64,000 nucleotides of DNA from Neckera pumila (taxonomy: Eukaryota; Streptophyta; Bryopsida; Hypnales; Neckeraceae): positions 47,369,022-47,433,021 of the forward strand of contig OZ018408.1 of assembly GCA_963969595.1 (NCBI GenBank), in the 5' to 3' direction. Made by a program: the position numbers and the translations under genes. Of the stretch, positions 11,414 to 24,045 are shown one piece after another. The notes under the pieces were generated by a model. It was given only the letters and a program-made list of their open reading frames with translations. It was not told where the DNA came from and did not search any database. Positions within the stretch are counted from its first letter, which is position 1. Each line of letters opens with the position of its first letter.

Positions 11414-12347
11414 TTAACCCCTAAAGGATTGGTTGTCCCCTCAAGGGACAATTTTGGTGCAGGCAAGTTTCTGCTGTCTCAATTTTTAGAAATATTTTTT
11501 GGGATTTTTTGAGGTTGTATATTCTTGCAAGGGCTTTGTGAATATATAAATTTTGTTTTAATTGATGCCTATGAGCAAAAGTTATAGCACAATAAGCAAA
11601 AATGGAATTTGGCGGGCGACACAAAAAAAATCACAAAAAGTCAAAATAATTTTTTTCAATTTTTTGACTCAAAGACTATATTTTTGTCTACATGTGAAGC
11701 TCTGTTTCATTCAATTTGGACTAATAATGAGAAAACTATGGACAATCTTAGTTTTTCGGACAATCTAAGCATCTTCTTGAAAAAATAACTTATAGAATTC
11801 ATTTTTTAATGCAATTTTTAGAATTTTTCAATTTTTTTTGTTAGACAAGGTTAGATTTTTTTGCTAGAACAATCTCACTATTGGAATTATTGTTATTCAA
11901 TTCCATCTAAAAGCTATTAACAATTTAGTTTTTTCTTCAATCTTGAACCCACGTCTACTTAACAATTTTTTAATGAGTAAAAATTAAGTGTTTTTTTTCC
12001 TAAATTTTTTTGGTAGATTCCCAACTCAACTACTTAATATAAATAAGTAGAAAATCAAAATCAAAAGTGCAAAAAATTTAAACTAAAAAGATTCAAAGCC
12101 AAAAAATCTAGTCAAGCAAGGTGGAAAAAAAGCTTGTTTTCTTCACTTTAAATGCATATATCTTGCAATCTACATGGTCAAAGTTTCTAAAATTTCTTCC
12201 ACATATTCATATACTAGTCAAGTATAAGATCTTATAGTTGGATATGCAAAAAAAAAAAAAATTTTTAAACTCTTTTCTCTTTGCAATAGAAATGATAGTT
12301 TTGAGTGGTTTTTGGTAGGAAAATCATCTTGGTCCCTTAGAGGTTAA
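11414..12347 (-). mobile_element. TTAA-flanked piggyBac-like MITE, group A, 934 bp
   Basis: TTAA at 11414 and 12344. Left terminus CCCCTAAAGGATTGGTTGTC; the right end mirrors CCTCTAAGGGACCAAG. Same orientation as the preceding copy. Just outside the pair, the sequences next to the outer TTAA (ACAGGGGTA before 10372 and TACCCCTAT after 12347) are near reverse complements. Confidence 0.8.
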
Positions 12348-12998
12348 TACCCCTATTCAGTGTAGAAGTTAGGCCAATTTGTTGTGTCATAGGCCAATAA
12401 TCCTCAATTGTAATTGGACAAAACATTGAAATCAGTCCTAACCCTTTTACATCCAAAGGCCGGGTTAATTTGGTGGAGTGAATTTTTTATTCAAAAAAGA
12501 CATAATTTGACTAGTGTTGTTTTTTCTAGTGATATTCGCCAAATTTGTCAGAGCATTTGGCCATTGGGCCCGGCTCTTTCCCCATATCCACCTCTATTGG
12601 GAGGGCACGCAGGGTGGCTTGTTGCCAGAAAAAAAACAAAAAAAAATAGATCTGACACGGCCTCAACTTGCTAAATTGGATGCATCAAATATGGGAGGTC
12701 AATTCTTGGCCTCAGAGCCAATGTTTGATTTCAGTTAAATTTTTTTATAAAATATTGTTTTTTCTACAAATCAGATCCATTAGATTTTGTGCAATTAGCC
12801 TCAAGGAGAATTGGTCCGGCTTCTAGGTGTGAAGCAATCCTTAATAGTGTACATATAAAAATTGTAAAAATATTCAGTGGCCTCTCCAAAAGAATGTCAT
12901 CCCTTTAGTAACAATAATAGATGAGAAAATGACAAAGCTTTTGGACAAGACAAAATACACTATTGATACATAGAATAACACAAATAGGGCCTTTTACC
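12348..12998. other. No gene recognised
   Basis: Spacer between TTAA elements. Short open frames only, without family signal. Confidence 0.4.
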
Positions 12999-13929
12999 TT
13001 ATCCCCTAAAGGACCAACATGCATTTTTTGGCCGTATAGAAATTTTGGGCAGGTACTTGTGACTAGAGATATCCATATTTGAGGCTGAAATTTTAATAGA
13101 AGGTGGGGGCGAGGATTATCTCCATGTACCAAGTTTCATGACATTTTGAAATACGAGTCAAACGTTGTGACCTAATATGTTGCTTTTTTTTGTAAGTGGG
13201 CAGTTTGGGCAGATCAGAAAAAATGATTTTTTCCGGAATTTTTCTTTTGAAATTGGTTCTCTACATTTATATATACTCAAAAAGCTTTGAGTCATTCCAT
13301 TTCACTCAATGAGTCAAAAGTTATATGAGGGTTTTTGGTTTGCGGGCAGTTATGGATTGTCTACTTTAAAAAAAACTTTAGAGTCGTTTATTTAACTCAA
13401 TTTTCAATATTTTTGGAAAAAAAAAAATCCTAGGATGTAAATTGATTATTACAACATTACAACCGTTGGGATTGGTATTTTTAAATTCCATGATTAAAAT
13501 TTTAACAATTTAGTATTTTGAATCATTTTCTACTTCTTTCTACTTACTATTTTTTTCCTATATGTTGTACAATCCCAAATGATGTGAAATTTTTCAAGCA
13601 TATAGACAACTTGTTTAGGAAACTGAATTCAAAGAAGCACCACCTTTTTTGGCATTTTTTCATTGAAAAGTGAGCTTGCAAAGTGCAGCTGCCCGGTTTT
13701 TCGCAGGATTGAAAAAATGGTTTTCAAGACTTTGAATGCTTTATATCTTATGATCCACACGCTGGAATTTTCTGAAATTTTTACCACATGTTTTCAAAAT
13801 ATCATACTACATGATCCTACGGTTACATGTGTCAAAAATTGTTTTTTCCAAAAATTTGGTAGTTGTATTAGAAATGGCAGTTTTGGAGTGTTTTTGGTGA
13901 GAATTTAGTCATGAAACTTTAGGGGTTAT
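12999..13929 (+). mobile_element. piggyBac-like MITE, group B, TTAT target duplication
   Basis: 931 bp. Left terminus CCCCTAAAGGACCAACATGC, right terminus ACTTTAGGGG. Flanked by TTAT at 12999-13002 and TTAT at 13926-13929. A non-palindromic 4-mer repeated directly on both sides shows that the 4 bases are a target-site duplication and not part of the inverted repeats. Close to the copy at 15840. Confidence 0.85.
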
Positions 13930-13996
13930 TAGATAGAAGTATCCAAAACCGCCACTTTTGGCCCCTATTAGATAGGTGATCCAAACGATGTTTTTA

Positions 13997-14811
13997 ATAA
14001 CCCCTAAAGGACCAAGGCCTTTTTTCTGCCAAAAACTCTCAAAACTGCCATTTTTAGAGCAAAGAATTAAAAAATTTAAAATTAAATTGTTTTTTTTGCA
14101 AATCTAATCGTAGGATCTTATTTCTAACTAGTATAAGATGTGTAGAAAAAATTTCAGAATTTTTGACCTATTCAGTTTTTGAAATTTTTGATTATACAGA
14201 TTGCAAGATATTTGCGTTTGAATTGAAAAAAGCAAGTTTTTCAGCACATTGCGGAACTAGATTTTTGAATTTGAACATTTTTAACTTAAATTTTTTGCAC
14301 TACAGAGTTTTGAGCTTTAAATCTTTCTAGTGGAGAAGTGAGTTGAGAGTCTAGGAAAAAAAAGAAATTCAAAAAAATTGAATTTTCATTCTTAAAAAAA
14401 TTGTTAAATAGAAGTAGGTACAAGATAGAAGGAAAATCTAAAATATTAATATCTTTTAGATGGAATTAAAAAGCACTAATACCAATGGTGAGATTGTTCT
14501 AGCAAAGAAAACTAAACCAGATGGAACTTTTTTTTTGAAAATTGCAAAAATTGCATTCCGAAATGATCTATAAGGAAAAAATTAAATTAATGCAAAAAAA
14601 TTTTGCTGCGCCCTTTCCCTTATTTTGAGCTTATTTGGGTATAACCTTTGTTCCCAGGCATTGATTGAAAAAAAAATTATATTCCCACAAAGCTTATCAA
14701 TTTTTCTATCTTGCAAAAAGTTTCAAAAAATTACAATAAAAATTCAGCCCATAGGTACCTGCCCAAAATCCTATTTGTCCCTTGAAGGAACAATGGTCCT
14801 TCAAGGGTTAA
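13997..14811 (+). mobile_element. piggyBac-like MITE, group A, 815 bp
   Basis: Begins CCCCTAAAGGACCAAGGCC after ATAA (13997-14000) and ends in AAGGGTTAA (TTAA 14808). The flanking tetramers differ by one base, so one has mutated or the copy is recombinant. No coding capacity. Confidence 0.75.
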
Positions 14812-15839
14812 TTAAAAACATAGCCTCTTTGAGAGAAAACCAACCTAATTTTTTTATAAGTTTGTGACACTTACACATTATTATAGGAGTTTTCAAAGTT
14901 GAATGCATAGGATAGTCTGAAGGCCAAAATCTTAAAACATTTATTTCTTTTGCATATCCATTTGTAGGAATTTGCACTAGATTAGTATGAAAATCTTTAG
15001 AAGAAATTTCAAAAACTTTAACCATATCAATTACAAGATTACAGTACTCAAAGTGAAGAAAATGAGTTTTTTTGCTCCTAGCTTGTCTAGATTATAAGGC
15101 TTCGAATCCTCTTAATTTTAATTTTTTTATTCTAGATTGTAAATTAAGAATAATATATAATGAAGAACTGAATTGAGAATTTGTGAAAATTAAAAAAAAA
15201 AAAACTTGTGATTTTCACTCTTCTAGAAATTATGAAGTCAAAAGTAGCTACAAGTCAAAAGGAAAACTAAATTGTTGACAGTTCTAAAATGGAATTGAAA
15301 CACACTAAACACAATAGTGAGATTGTCCTATGAAGCAAACTAAACCATGAGCAAATTCTTTTTGAAAAAAATTGAAAAAGTTTACTTTATAAACAGATCC
15401 AATACATTATTTTCTTAAGAATTTTCTAAGATTGCATGCAAAACAATAACTTTGTGACTTTTACATCACTCATCTTTACCAAGCACCGGGCGCGCCAAAT
15501 TTTTGGGTGGGGTACCTTAGCTTGGCGTGGCAGGAATTTCTTTGGACCCTAGAGCTTGTTTCGTAGACCATCTTCAATGCATAGATAGATTGCAGACATT
15601 TAAAGTAGTAGCACCTAAATTGGACACGTGTTTTGATCTATAGATCTTGAAGGTAGCTACAAAACAAAATGATATACGCTTCTTAGGAAATGGTTTAGAA
15701 AAACAACAAAATTGGTTTTGTATTTTTTTGAGCTTGTATGATTATAATATGAATTTTTGAAAACAATACCCTAGATGCATCTATTGTGGATACTAGACTA
15801 ACACCAAAGTGGGCATACAAACACTCAAAAGAGACACAC
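14812..15839. other. No gene; old repeat-like AT-rich sequence
   Basis: Weak similarity to the interior of the group A elements around 15050-15400 (including a variant of the GTGAGATTGTTCTAG core word near 15320), suggesting an older decayed copy without clear ends. A GC-richer patch lies at about 15480-15560. No gene seen. Confidence 0.4.
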
Positions 15840-16772
15840 TTAACCCCTAAAGGACCAACATGTGTTTTTTGGCTGTATAGAAATTTTGGGCAAGTACGTG
15901 TGACTAGAGATATCAATATTTGAAGCTGTAATTTTAATGGAAGGTGGGGGCAAGGACTATCTTCATGTGTACCAAGTTTCATGACATTTTGAAATACAAG
16001 TCAGAAGTTGTGACCTAATATGTTTGTTTGTTTTGTAACTGGGCAGTTTGGGCAGATCAGAAAAAATCATTTTTTCCGGAATTTTTTTTTTGAAATTGGT
16101 TCTCTACATTTGTATATACTTAAAAAGCTTTGATTCATTCCATTTCAATCAATGAGTCAAAAGTTATGAGGGTTTTTGGTTTGCGGGCAGTTATGGATTG
16201 TCTACTCTAAAAAAAATTTTAAAGTTGTTTATTTAACTCAATTTTCAATATTTTTGGGAAAAAAAAAATCCTAGGATGTAAATTGATTATTACAACATTA
16301 CAACCGTTGGGATTGGTATTTTTAAATTCCATAATTAAAATTTTAACAATTTAGTATTTTGAATCATTTTCTACTTCTTTCTACTTACTATTTTTTTTCT
16401 TGTATGTTGTACAATTCCAAATGATGTGAAAATTTTCAAGCATATAGACAACTTGGTTAGGAAACTGAATTCAAAGAAGCACCACCTTTTTTGGCATTTT
16501 TTCATTGAAAAGTGAGCTTGCAAAGTGCAGCTGCCCGGTTTTTCACAGGATTGAAAAAATGGTTTTCAAGACTTTGAATGCTTTATATCTTATGATCCAC
16601 ATGGTGGAATTTTCTGAAATTTTTACCACATGTTTTCAAAATATCATACTACAAGCTCCTACGGTTACATGTGTCAAAAATTGTTTTTTTCCAAAAATTT
16701 GGTAGTTGTATTAGAAATGGCAGTTTTGGAGTGTTTTTGGTGAGAACATAGTCATGAAACTTTAGGGGTTAA
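15840..16772 (+). mobile_element. piggyBac-like MITE, group B, 933 bp
   Basis: TTAA at 15840 and 16769, left terminus CCCCTAAAGGACCAACATGT, right terminus ACTTTAGGGG. It aligns almost base for base with 12999-13929 over its whole length, the closest pair in the window. Confidence 0.85.
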
Positions 16773-18449
16773 TCTTGGATCATACATAGGTGATTGACCA
16801 ACACAAGAACCTCCATTGTGATAGTGACAAATTCTTGGAACCGCACTTGTCCACTTTAAGTCCCCACATGTCTTTTTTAGGTTGTTTTATAAGTGTCTGT
16901 AAACAACTAATGTCCAAATTGGGTGCTTCTAACTTATAGTCAACTTTTTATTTTCATTAGAGCAATTCCACTTGGGCACGCCATATTGTCCTGTTAAATG
17001 GTTTGGCTTGTACGTATGGTTGGTTTTTTGTGTCCCACTAGTTGGAGATTTTGAATTTTGTCAACGTAGGCCACAACAAATTTCAATCACCACACTTCAA
17101 GTTGCAGTGACTTGGGTATTTGACTTGTGCCAAGGTACCAGCAGAAAGAGAAGGGATTGGACTTGCTTTCGAAGGATGGTGAGTATTGAATCAACTATGC
17201 ATTGATTGGGGAACCCTGGTTAGCATGGAACCAGTTATACAATGATGACAAGGCAACTCAAAAATACTTGGCATGTAGTTCATAGAGAATCATGTGATTT
17301 TTTTTAAACTACAATGACTTGCTGCTGCAGATCTCAGCCTTGGAATTTAATTTCTAACATTGAAACTCAGATTTATGCTATGAACTAGTAGAAGCACAAT
17401 ACACAAGCGAGCCCTTCTTCTCGTTTAGGGCACGCTAATTTTTGAAAATTGACAACATTTCACAATGTCCTAGTAGAGATGTTCTTACACATTTGTAGTC
17501 ATTATGAGCTAGAGAATCACATTGTTGAAATGATCAAGTATCGGCCTATAGTGGTGGACCAGGATCTATTTGTTGGATGCTCTTATTTTGTATAGCCCGC
17601 CATGCTTTGATTTCTTTAGGGATTTCACCTTCCCATGGTGGTGAAGCTTTTACTATGGTAAATCAATCCATCATAGGCAAAAGAGCCATCGTAAACACCT
17701 AAAAAAAGACCCATTTAACACTCATGATAGAATTTTTTTCAAATGAAATTTGGGCTATGTTATATTTGGTTGAGTTTGTAACCACAATTTATATTTTGGA
17801 TGACAAAGATAGTAATTACTGTAATGAGAGCAATAGGAACTTTCAACTTTTGAGTGTAAAATTCATTATAGAAAGTGAATTTTTTAGGCCTTTATATTCT
17901 CGCAATGTTAGTAAATAATTGTGACCCCTTTCATTGATTAAGATGACCCTTATGGATACTTTTATTGCTAATCTTTGGATAGTCTAAAGACTCTTTTGGG
18001 CCATTGGGTAGCACACTTTAAAATTCCATAATAAATTCATACTTTGTTGAAAAAATATAATTTCAATTGCCCTCTACGTTTCTCACATTTGCCTTTATGT
18101 AAAAAGAATTTAGATTCTTTCAACAATGTCAAAATGGAAAACGAGTCATCCTGTCTGTAATGGGCTGGTTTACTTTATATCAAATGGAAGAATTTCTAAA
18201 GTTGTGATGCTTGAATCCTAAAATTGCTTTTAAAAATCATATGTAATTCATTATAATATTTTTAGTTACAAAAAAAATGAAGATAAATTTGGATATATAT
18301 TAATACATGAAAAAAATAAAAAATAAAAAAGTTGTATGTAATAGCACTAAATAATGAAGTTTTACCAAGTAGGAACATAGAATGTCCTTTAATCTTCAAA
18401 GAACATTTGATGTCTGGGCTTAATCAAATGTCCTTAGATTTCTACATAT
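16773..18449. other. No gene recognised
   Basis: About 1.7 kb with several short open frames (for example 16972-17205, +) that show no domain or conserved motif. Nothing else recognised. Confidence 0.4.
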
Positions 18450-18990
18450 TTAATTCCTAAAGGCCCAAGGCCTTATTATTGCCAAAAAACATTCAAAACT
18501 ACCATTTCTATAGCAAAGAGTAAAAAAATTAAAAATTCTATTTTTTGCACATCTAACCATAAGATTTTATACCTAACTAGTATGAAAATATGTGGAAAAA
18601 ATTTCAGAATTTTTTTACAGCATAGATTGCAAGATATGTGCGTTTAAATTGAAAAAAATAAGTTTATCAATTCATTTTGGGACTAAATTATTTGACTTTG
18701 AACCTTCTTAACTTTAATTTTTTACACTACAAAGTTTTGAGCTTTAAATCTTTATAGTGGAGAATTGAGTTGAGAATAGAGGAAAAAAATTTCAAAAATA
18801 CTTAATTTTCATTCTATAAAAATTGTTAAGTAGAAGTAGATATGAAATAGAAGGAAAATCAAAATTATTAATATCTTTCAGATAGATTTAAAATGCACTA
18901 ATTCCAATGGTGAGACTGTTCTAGCAAGCAAACTAAACCATATGGAATTTTGTTTTTCAAAGATTTCAAAAGGAATTTTTCAAAGATTTC
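18450..18990 (+). mobile_element. Truncated piggyBac-like MITE, group A
   Basis: Left end TTAA followed by TTCCTAAAGGCCCAAGGCC and the group A body up to the core word TCTAGCAAGCAAACTAAACC. The right half is missing; the sequence breaks off about 20 bp before the next copy. Confidence 0.65.
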
Positions 18991-19010
18991 AAACAAGTGG
19001 AAACTACACT

Positions 19011-19922
19011 TTAATCCTTAAAAGACCAAGGCCTTTTTTTGCCAAAAAACACTGAAAACTACCATTTCTAAAGCAAAGAGTTCAAAAATATGTAAGGTTT
19101 TTTTTGGTCACATCTAACTGTAGAATCTTACATCTAACCAATATGAAAAGTGTGGAAAAAATTTCAGATTTTTGACCTCACAGATTGCAAGATATTTGCA
19201 TTTAAAGTAGAAAAAACAAGTTTTTTAGCACATTGCGGGACTAGATTTTTTGACTTTGACATTTTTAAGAGTTTTGAGCTTTAAATCTTTCTAGTGAAGA
19301 ATTGAGTTGAGACTCTAGGAAAAAAAAGAAAACTCAAGAAAACTTAATTATCATTCTTAAAAAAATTGTTAAATAGAAGTAGGTACAAGATAGAAGGAAA
19401 ATCTAAAGTATTCATATATTTTAGATGGACTTAAAATGCACTAATCCCAGTGGTGAGATTATTCTAGCAAGTAAACTTAACCATGCAAAAAAAAATTTGA
19501 AAAGTTTAAAAAATTGCATTCAAAAATGAATCCTACAAGTTATATTTTTCAAATAGATGCTTTAACAGCCCGAAAACAAGAATGTCCATAACTTTCTCAT
19601 AACTAATCCAAATGAAATGAATCAAATATTTCTAGATAGACAAAAATATTATCTATAAGAAAAAAATACTAATAAAAAACTAAATAAAAATTTGCAAATT
19701 TTTTTCAGCTGCTCACGCATCCCCCTATCCCCTGTTTTGAGCTTATTTGGTCAAACTTTTGTTACCAGGCACCCATTGTGAAAAAAATTATATTTTCACA
19801 AAGCTAATCAGCATTCCTACCTCCAAGAAAAGTTTCAAAAAATCAGAAGAAAATTTCAGCCCATAGATACCTGCCCAAAAACGCATTTGTGCATCAAAGG
19901 AACAATGGTCTTTAGAGGTTAA
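19011..19922 (+). mobile_element. piggyBac-like MITE, group A, 912 bp
   Basis: TTAA at 19011 and 19919. Termini TCCTTAAAAGACCAAGGCC and AATGGTCTTTAGAGG are degenerate versions of the family ends, so this is an older copy. Confidence 0.75.
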
Positions 19923-20240
19923 TAGAAACTATAATTTTCTAGTTTTGCTCAGGAGCAAAAGAAATTGATTTTCATTGTCAAAGTCAAGTTTTAAGGGGAA
20001 AAAAGCTCAAAGTATTGAAATACACTATATAATTATTCCATTTTTTTTGACAAACTAATCCAATGATTCCTACGAAATCAAAAATCAACTGATAGGATTT
20101 GAAATTAACTTGATGATTAGATATATAGCATTAATAGAGATGTACATAAAAAACCAATCAAAGATCATGTGTTCTTCAATACTTGGTGTTTATTCAAGGT
20201 TAGCCTTTCTTTCATAGGACCATAGTGTGATAGCATGTTC

Positions 20241-20735
20241 TTAACCCCTAAAGGACCAAGGCCTTTTTTCTACCAAAGAACTCTCAAAACTGCCATTTCT
20301 AAAGCAAAGAGTAAATAAATCTGAAAACTATTTTTTTGCACATCCAACCATTAGATCTTATACCTAACTAGTATGACAATGTATGGAAAAAATTTCAGAA
20401 TTTTTGACCACACAGATTGCAAGATATCTGCGTTCAAAGTGAAAGAAACAAGATTTTCAGCACATTGCGGGAAAAAATTGCGGGAAAAAATTAAAAAAAA
20501 AAGTTAAATCTTTTGCAAATTTTTTTTTCTACCCACTCTCCCTTGTTTTGAGCTTATTTGGGCATAACTTTTTTTCTTGGGCACTGATTGTGAAAAAAAT
20601 TACATTCCCCCCAAGCTTATCAGCTTTTCTATCTTCAAAAAAAGTTTCAAAAAATCACGACAAAATTTCAATCCGTAGGTACCTATCCAAAATTCCAAAT
20701 GTCCGCCAAACCAACAATGGTCCTTTAGAGGTTAA
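20241..20735 (+). mobile_element. piggyBac-like MITE, group A, internally deleted, 495 bp
   Basis: TTAA at 20241 and 20732, left terminus CCCCTAAAGGACCAAGGCC, right terminus CCTTTAGAGG. The middle is lost; at the junction (about 20465-20495) a short word, TTGCGGGAAAAAAT, occurs twice. Confidence 0.8.
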
Positions 20736-20792
20736 TTTAGTTATTTTCTTAATCTTTTTTTTATTTTAAATGTATTATTTTTTGCACTCTAA

Positions 20793-21396
20793 TTAACATA
20801 TAAATGCCCAAGGCCTGTTTTGGGCTTCCTAGAATTTGTTCTAAATTGAACAAAATGCCAACATTTTGATAAGTTGTATCAATTTTTTTGAATTGTAACC
20901 TTACAAATTCAAACTAGACATGTTAGAGATCTTATAGGAAAAGAAAATACAACAATATGACTTATGGAGTCAAAGATTTTAATGTTTGACCGTGAGGGTG
21001 CTAAAACTGCAAAAATCTTTCAATCCTCTTTATACAAATCAAATCTAAAAAGTTGGTGACCAAAAAAATATGAGGTTAAAGGGCCTAACTTGTATAACTC
21101 CAATCAATTTACAGCTTCATAAAATCTACTCTATAATCTAGTGTATTTGAGGCTCATTTCCAAGAGCTCCCAACACTACAAGAAGTCAAGATTGCACTGG
21201 GTACCCTTGTACAAAATCATGAATAGAAAAATCACTATCATTTATTTTTAAGATCAAATTTTTGGTGCTAAAACCAGACTTCAAGAAGAACTTTCTAAAA
21301 ATATAAACTACTAAAAATGGCAATTTGGTCAGGTTTTATTTAACTTCAAAGTTTTGCAAACACCAGATTTGGGTGCCTTGGGCATTTAGGGATTAA
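20793..21396. mobile_element. Second TTAA-flanked MITE family, 604 bp
   Basis: TTAA at 20793 and 21393. The inner inverted repeat is TAAATGCCCAAGGC at the left and its complement GCCTTGGGCATTTAGGG at the right. The sequence is unlike groups A and B but the target and the CCC-type end (on the right) are the same, so it looks like another non-autonomous family using similar machinery. Confidence 0.65.
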
Positions 21397-21616
21397 TTAT
21401 TATGCAGCAAGCTGCCCAAGCTTTGAGGAAGCTAAGGTAAGCAACTTGTAGCCTGGGAAGCAAGAGAGTAAAGTTGGATTATAGACTAGGAATATGAATA
21501 GGCTCAGGATAGGGTCCATAATGTTTTTGCCTACCTTAGTAGGTGTTGTTATTACATTGCATATATTATGCCACTACAACATGTGATGGAACTTCAAATT
21601 GTGTATTTAATAATAC

Positions 21617-22550
21617 TTAACCCTTAAAGGTCAAAGATTATGTTTTGACCAAAAATGCTCCAAAACTGCCATTTCTAGCACAAGTACCAAATTTTAGAAA
21701 AAATCATTTTTGGACAAATGAAATTTTAGTGTCTTGTAGTAAGCTGGTTTGTGAATATGTACTAATTTTTTTAGAATTTTCTACCATGTAGATTGCAAGA
21801 TACTAGCATTTGAATTGATCAAACCCCTTTTTTTGGCCTTGCGAAAAAACAGGCAGTTGCATTTCACAAGGTCACATATAAACAAAAAAAATTCCAAAAT
21901 GGTGGTTACTCTTTGGACTCATTCTCCACAGGAACTTGGATACACGCTTGAAAATTTTCAGATCATTTGGAATTGTATAATATTTAGGAAAAAAAATAGG
22001 TTGTAGAAGAAGTAGAGAATGATTCAAAACACAAAATTGTTAAGAATTTAATTATGGAATTGAAAATGTTAATTCCAATGGTGGTTATGTTGTAATAAGC
22101 AACATATATATCCTATACTTTTATTTTTTTCAAAAAATATTAAAAAGTGAGTTAAATAAACGAATTCAAAGTTTATTTTAGAGTAGGGAATCCAGAACTA
22201 TCCGCAAACTAGAACACCTCATAGATTTCATCTCATGAATGAAAATGGAATAACTGAAAGCTTTACACGTATACATAAATATAGGAAAAAACAAATTTCA
22301 AATTTTTAATTTAATAAGTGATCTTTCAGAATTTTTTTGAACTACCCATTGATTGTTGAAAATGACATATCATCCAATAGTTTTTTAACCATGTAGTCAA
22401 AAGTTTTGAAAAATTTTGGGCCTTAAAGCTACTCCTTGGGAACATCTTGTGTGAAATTTTCAAAGAAAATAAAATAAAATTTCCATTCGTAATGAGCTGC
22501 CCAAAATTGCTATGTTGCCAAGAAAAGCCGTTTGATCCTTTAGGGGTTAA
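21617..22550 (-). mobile_element. piggyBac-like MITE, group B, 934 bp
   Basis: TTAA at 21617 and 22547. The left end CCCTTAAAGGTCAAAG corresponds to the group B right end, and the right end is ATCCTTTAGGGG. Reverse orientation relative to 12999 and 15840, and more diverged. Confidence 0.8.
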
Positions 22551-23166
22551 TCTCTGAAAGGTACACACACGAAAGTGTTTGACCCAAAAATGCCAAAGAA
22601 GCCACAAAACATTTATGGATGACTTTTGCTCCCTCAACAGTTTGGAAGAATTCAATTTTGCATCTAATTTTGGTACTTCTCTAATGGTGTTGAAAATTGC
22701 CTCAGTGGAAGAATTTTGACCTTTCTGTAGAAGATAAAGCTTCATTCACAGATCAAAGAAGATGCTTCTCTAGTGTATTTCAATGGCTCTTTCCTACTCT
22801 TTCTGCAATATCTGAATTTTAGCTGTATAGAGCTCAATTTAGATTGGAGGGAACCTACTTTAAAATTACAATCACAACCGAATAAAATATCAAGGTAAGC
22901 AAAGAGCTGCCTTTTTGACATAAAAATTCCAATTAATCTAAAATTGTAGACTCAAAATTCAATAACAATCATTCAATGCAAAAAGGAAAAATCTCAAAAG
23001 AAAAAACATCAAATAAGAATCCATTGATTGTAATTTGCCAATTTAAAAATTACTGACTTCCACTGCAAGATTCTTTCCCTTAATCCATTTTGGGCCCCGA
23101 ATGATCTGGAGTCTCAAATTGTCCTAAAAATGTAGCTCTCAGCTTATAAGACTATATAAGTAAGTA
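22551..23166. other. No gene recognised
   Basis: An open frame overlapping 22326-22745 on the minus strand runs into the transposon and shows no family signal. Nothing else seen. Confidence 0.4.
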
Positions 23167-23421
23167 CACTAAAAATGATATTTAGTGTTGGCAACACTAA
23201 TTACGAACCTTGACACTAAATATCATAAGTAAGTAACACTAAATCTAATTTCTAACACTAAATATGCTCTATGGTAAATCTGAAATCTGAAAAGGTTTAC
23301 ATTTAGTGTTAGAGCACGTTAAAAAAATGAACTTGCAAAGGAAAAGATTGAAGACAAGTAAAATGGCTGGTAGGGGGGTAAAACACTAAATGTCATACTA
23401 CACTAAATATCATTTTTAGTG
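23167..23421. mobile_element. TA-flanked MITE, 255 bp
   Basis: Inverted ends CACTAAAAATGATATTTAG and its complement, each next to TA, as for Tc1/mariner-type insertions. The interior repeats the end motif ACACTAAAT about five times in both orientations. Confidence 0.65.
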
Positions 23422-23734
23422 TAGTTAAAGTACTAACCAAGGCTTATTTTTTTGGCTTTCTAGTGGTAGATTGCACTAGAAAAAATTAAATTGGCTAAAA
23501 ATGACAAAAAATTGTGAAGTTTTTTGTTGGCAAACTTCAAATTTAGAAAAGAGTTGGAATGAAATCCCAAGATTGTGGATGAAAACAAAATGATACACAT
23601 GTGATATGTGCGAACGTGATATTTTCTATCCAATATGTGGATGAATGCTGAAATTTCGAGCACCACTATAACATTTTATATCGTTACTTTGGTACTTCAT
23701 AAAAAATGAAAAAAAAAGTCCTGGTACTAACTTC

Positions 23735-24045
23735 GTTAGGCTTTTTGCCGATGTTTTCAACGTTGTGAATGTCTTCGACAATAGTAGGCTCCTCGGCAAC
23801 CACGGAACCGGGGATGTCAGCTTCCATGTAGAAGGAACCAACCTTGCAGCACTTACAGTCTAGTTAGTCAAGGTACTACCAAGAAACGCATGATCCATTG
23901 TCCAGGAATATTTGGGAACAGAACATCCTGACCAAGATTAACAACGCGCATCACAGAATTAATCTCTCTGAAATTTGCACGAGTTCTCACCTGTGGTGAT
24001 GTCTTCCAATCGCACGCACTTCAGTAAGATCGTCGAACGTCTATT
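23735..24045 (-). CDS. Possible two-exon fragment of a small Cys-containing protein
   Basis: On the minus strand a frame reading KCVRLEDITT ends at a good donor (exon end 23991, then GTGAGA). After an acceptor at about 23870 the frame continues DCKCCKVGSFYMEADIPGS and on to EEPTIVEDI, up to about 23735. Exon phases fit. The CKCC cluster and acidic tail recall small metal-binding proteins, but I cannot assign it; start and end exons were not found. A Cys-rich frame beginning MSTCKCH lies upstream at about 24408 and may or may not belong. Confidence 0.25.

Noticed and set aside
10372..12347. Could the TTAA elements be LTR solo copies?
   Set aside because: Their ends are CCCCTAAAGG inverted repeats next to 4-bp TTAA-type flanks; solo LTRs would have TG...CA ends and 5-bp duplications.
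13663..13908. 81-codon open frame conserved at 13663 and 16505
   Set aside because: It is conserved because both lie in near-identical MITE copies; it is absent or broken in older copies and has no motif.
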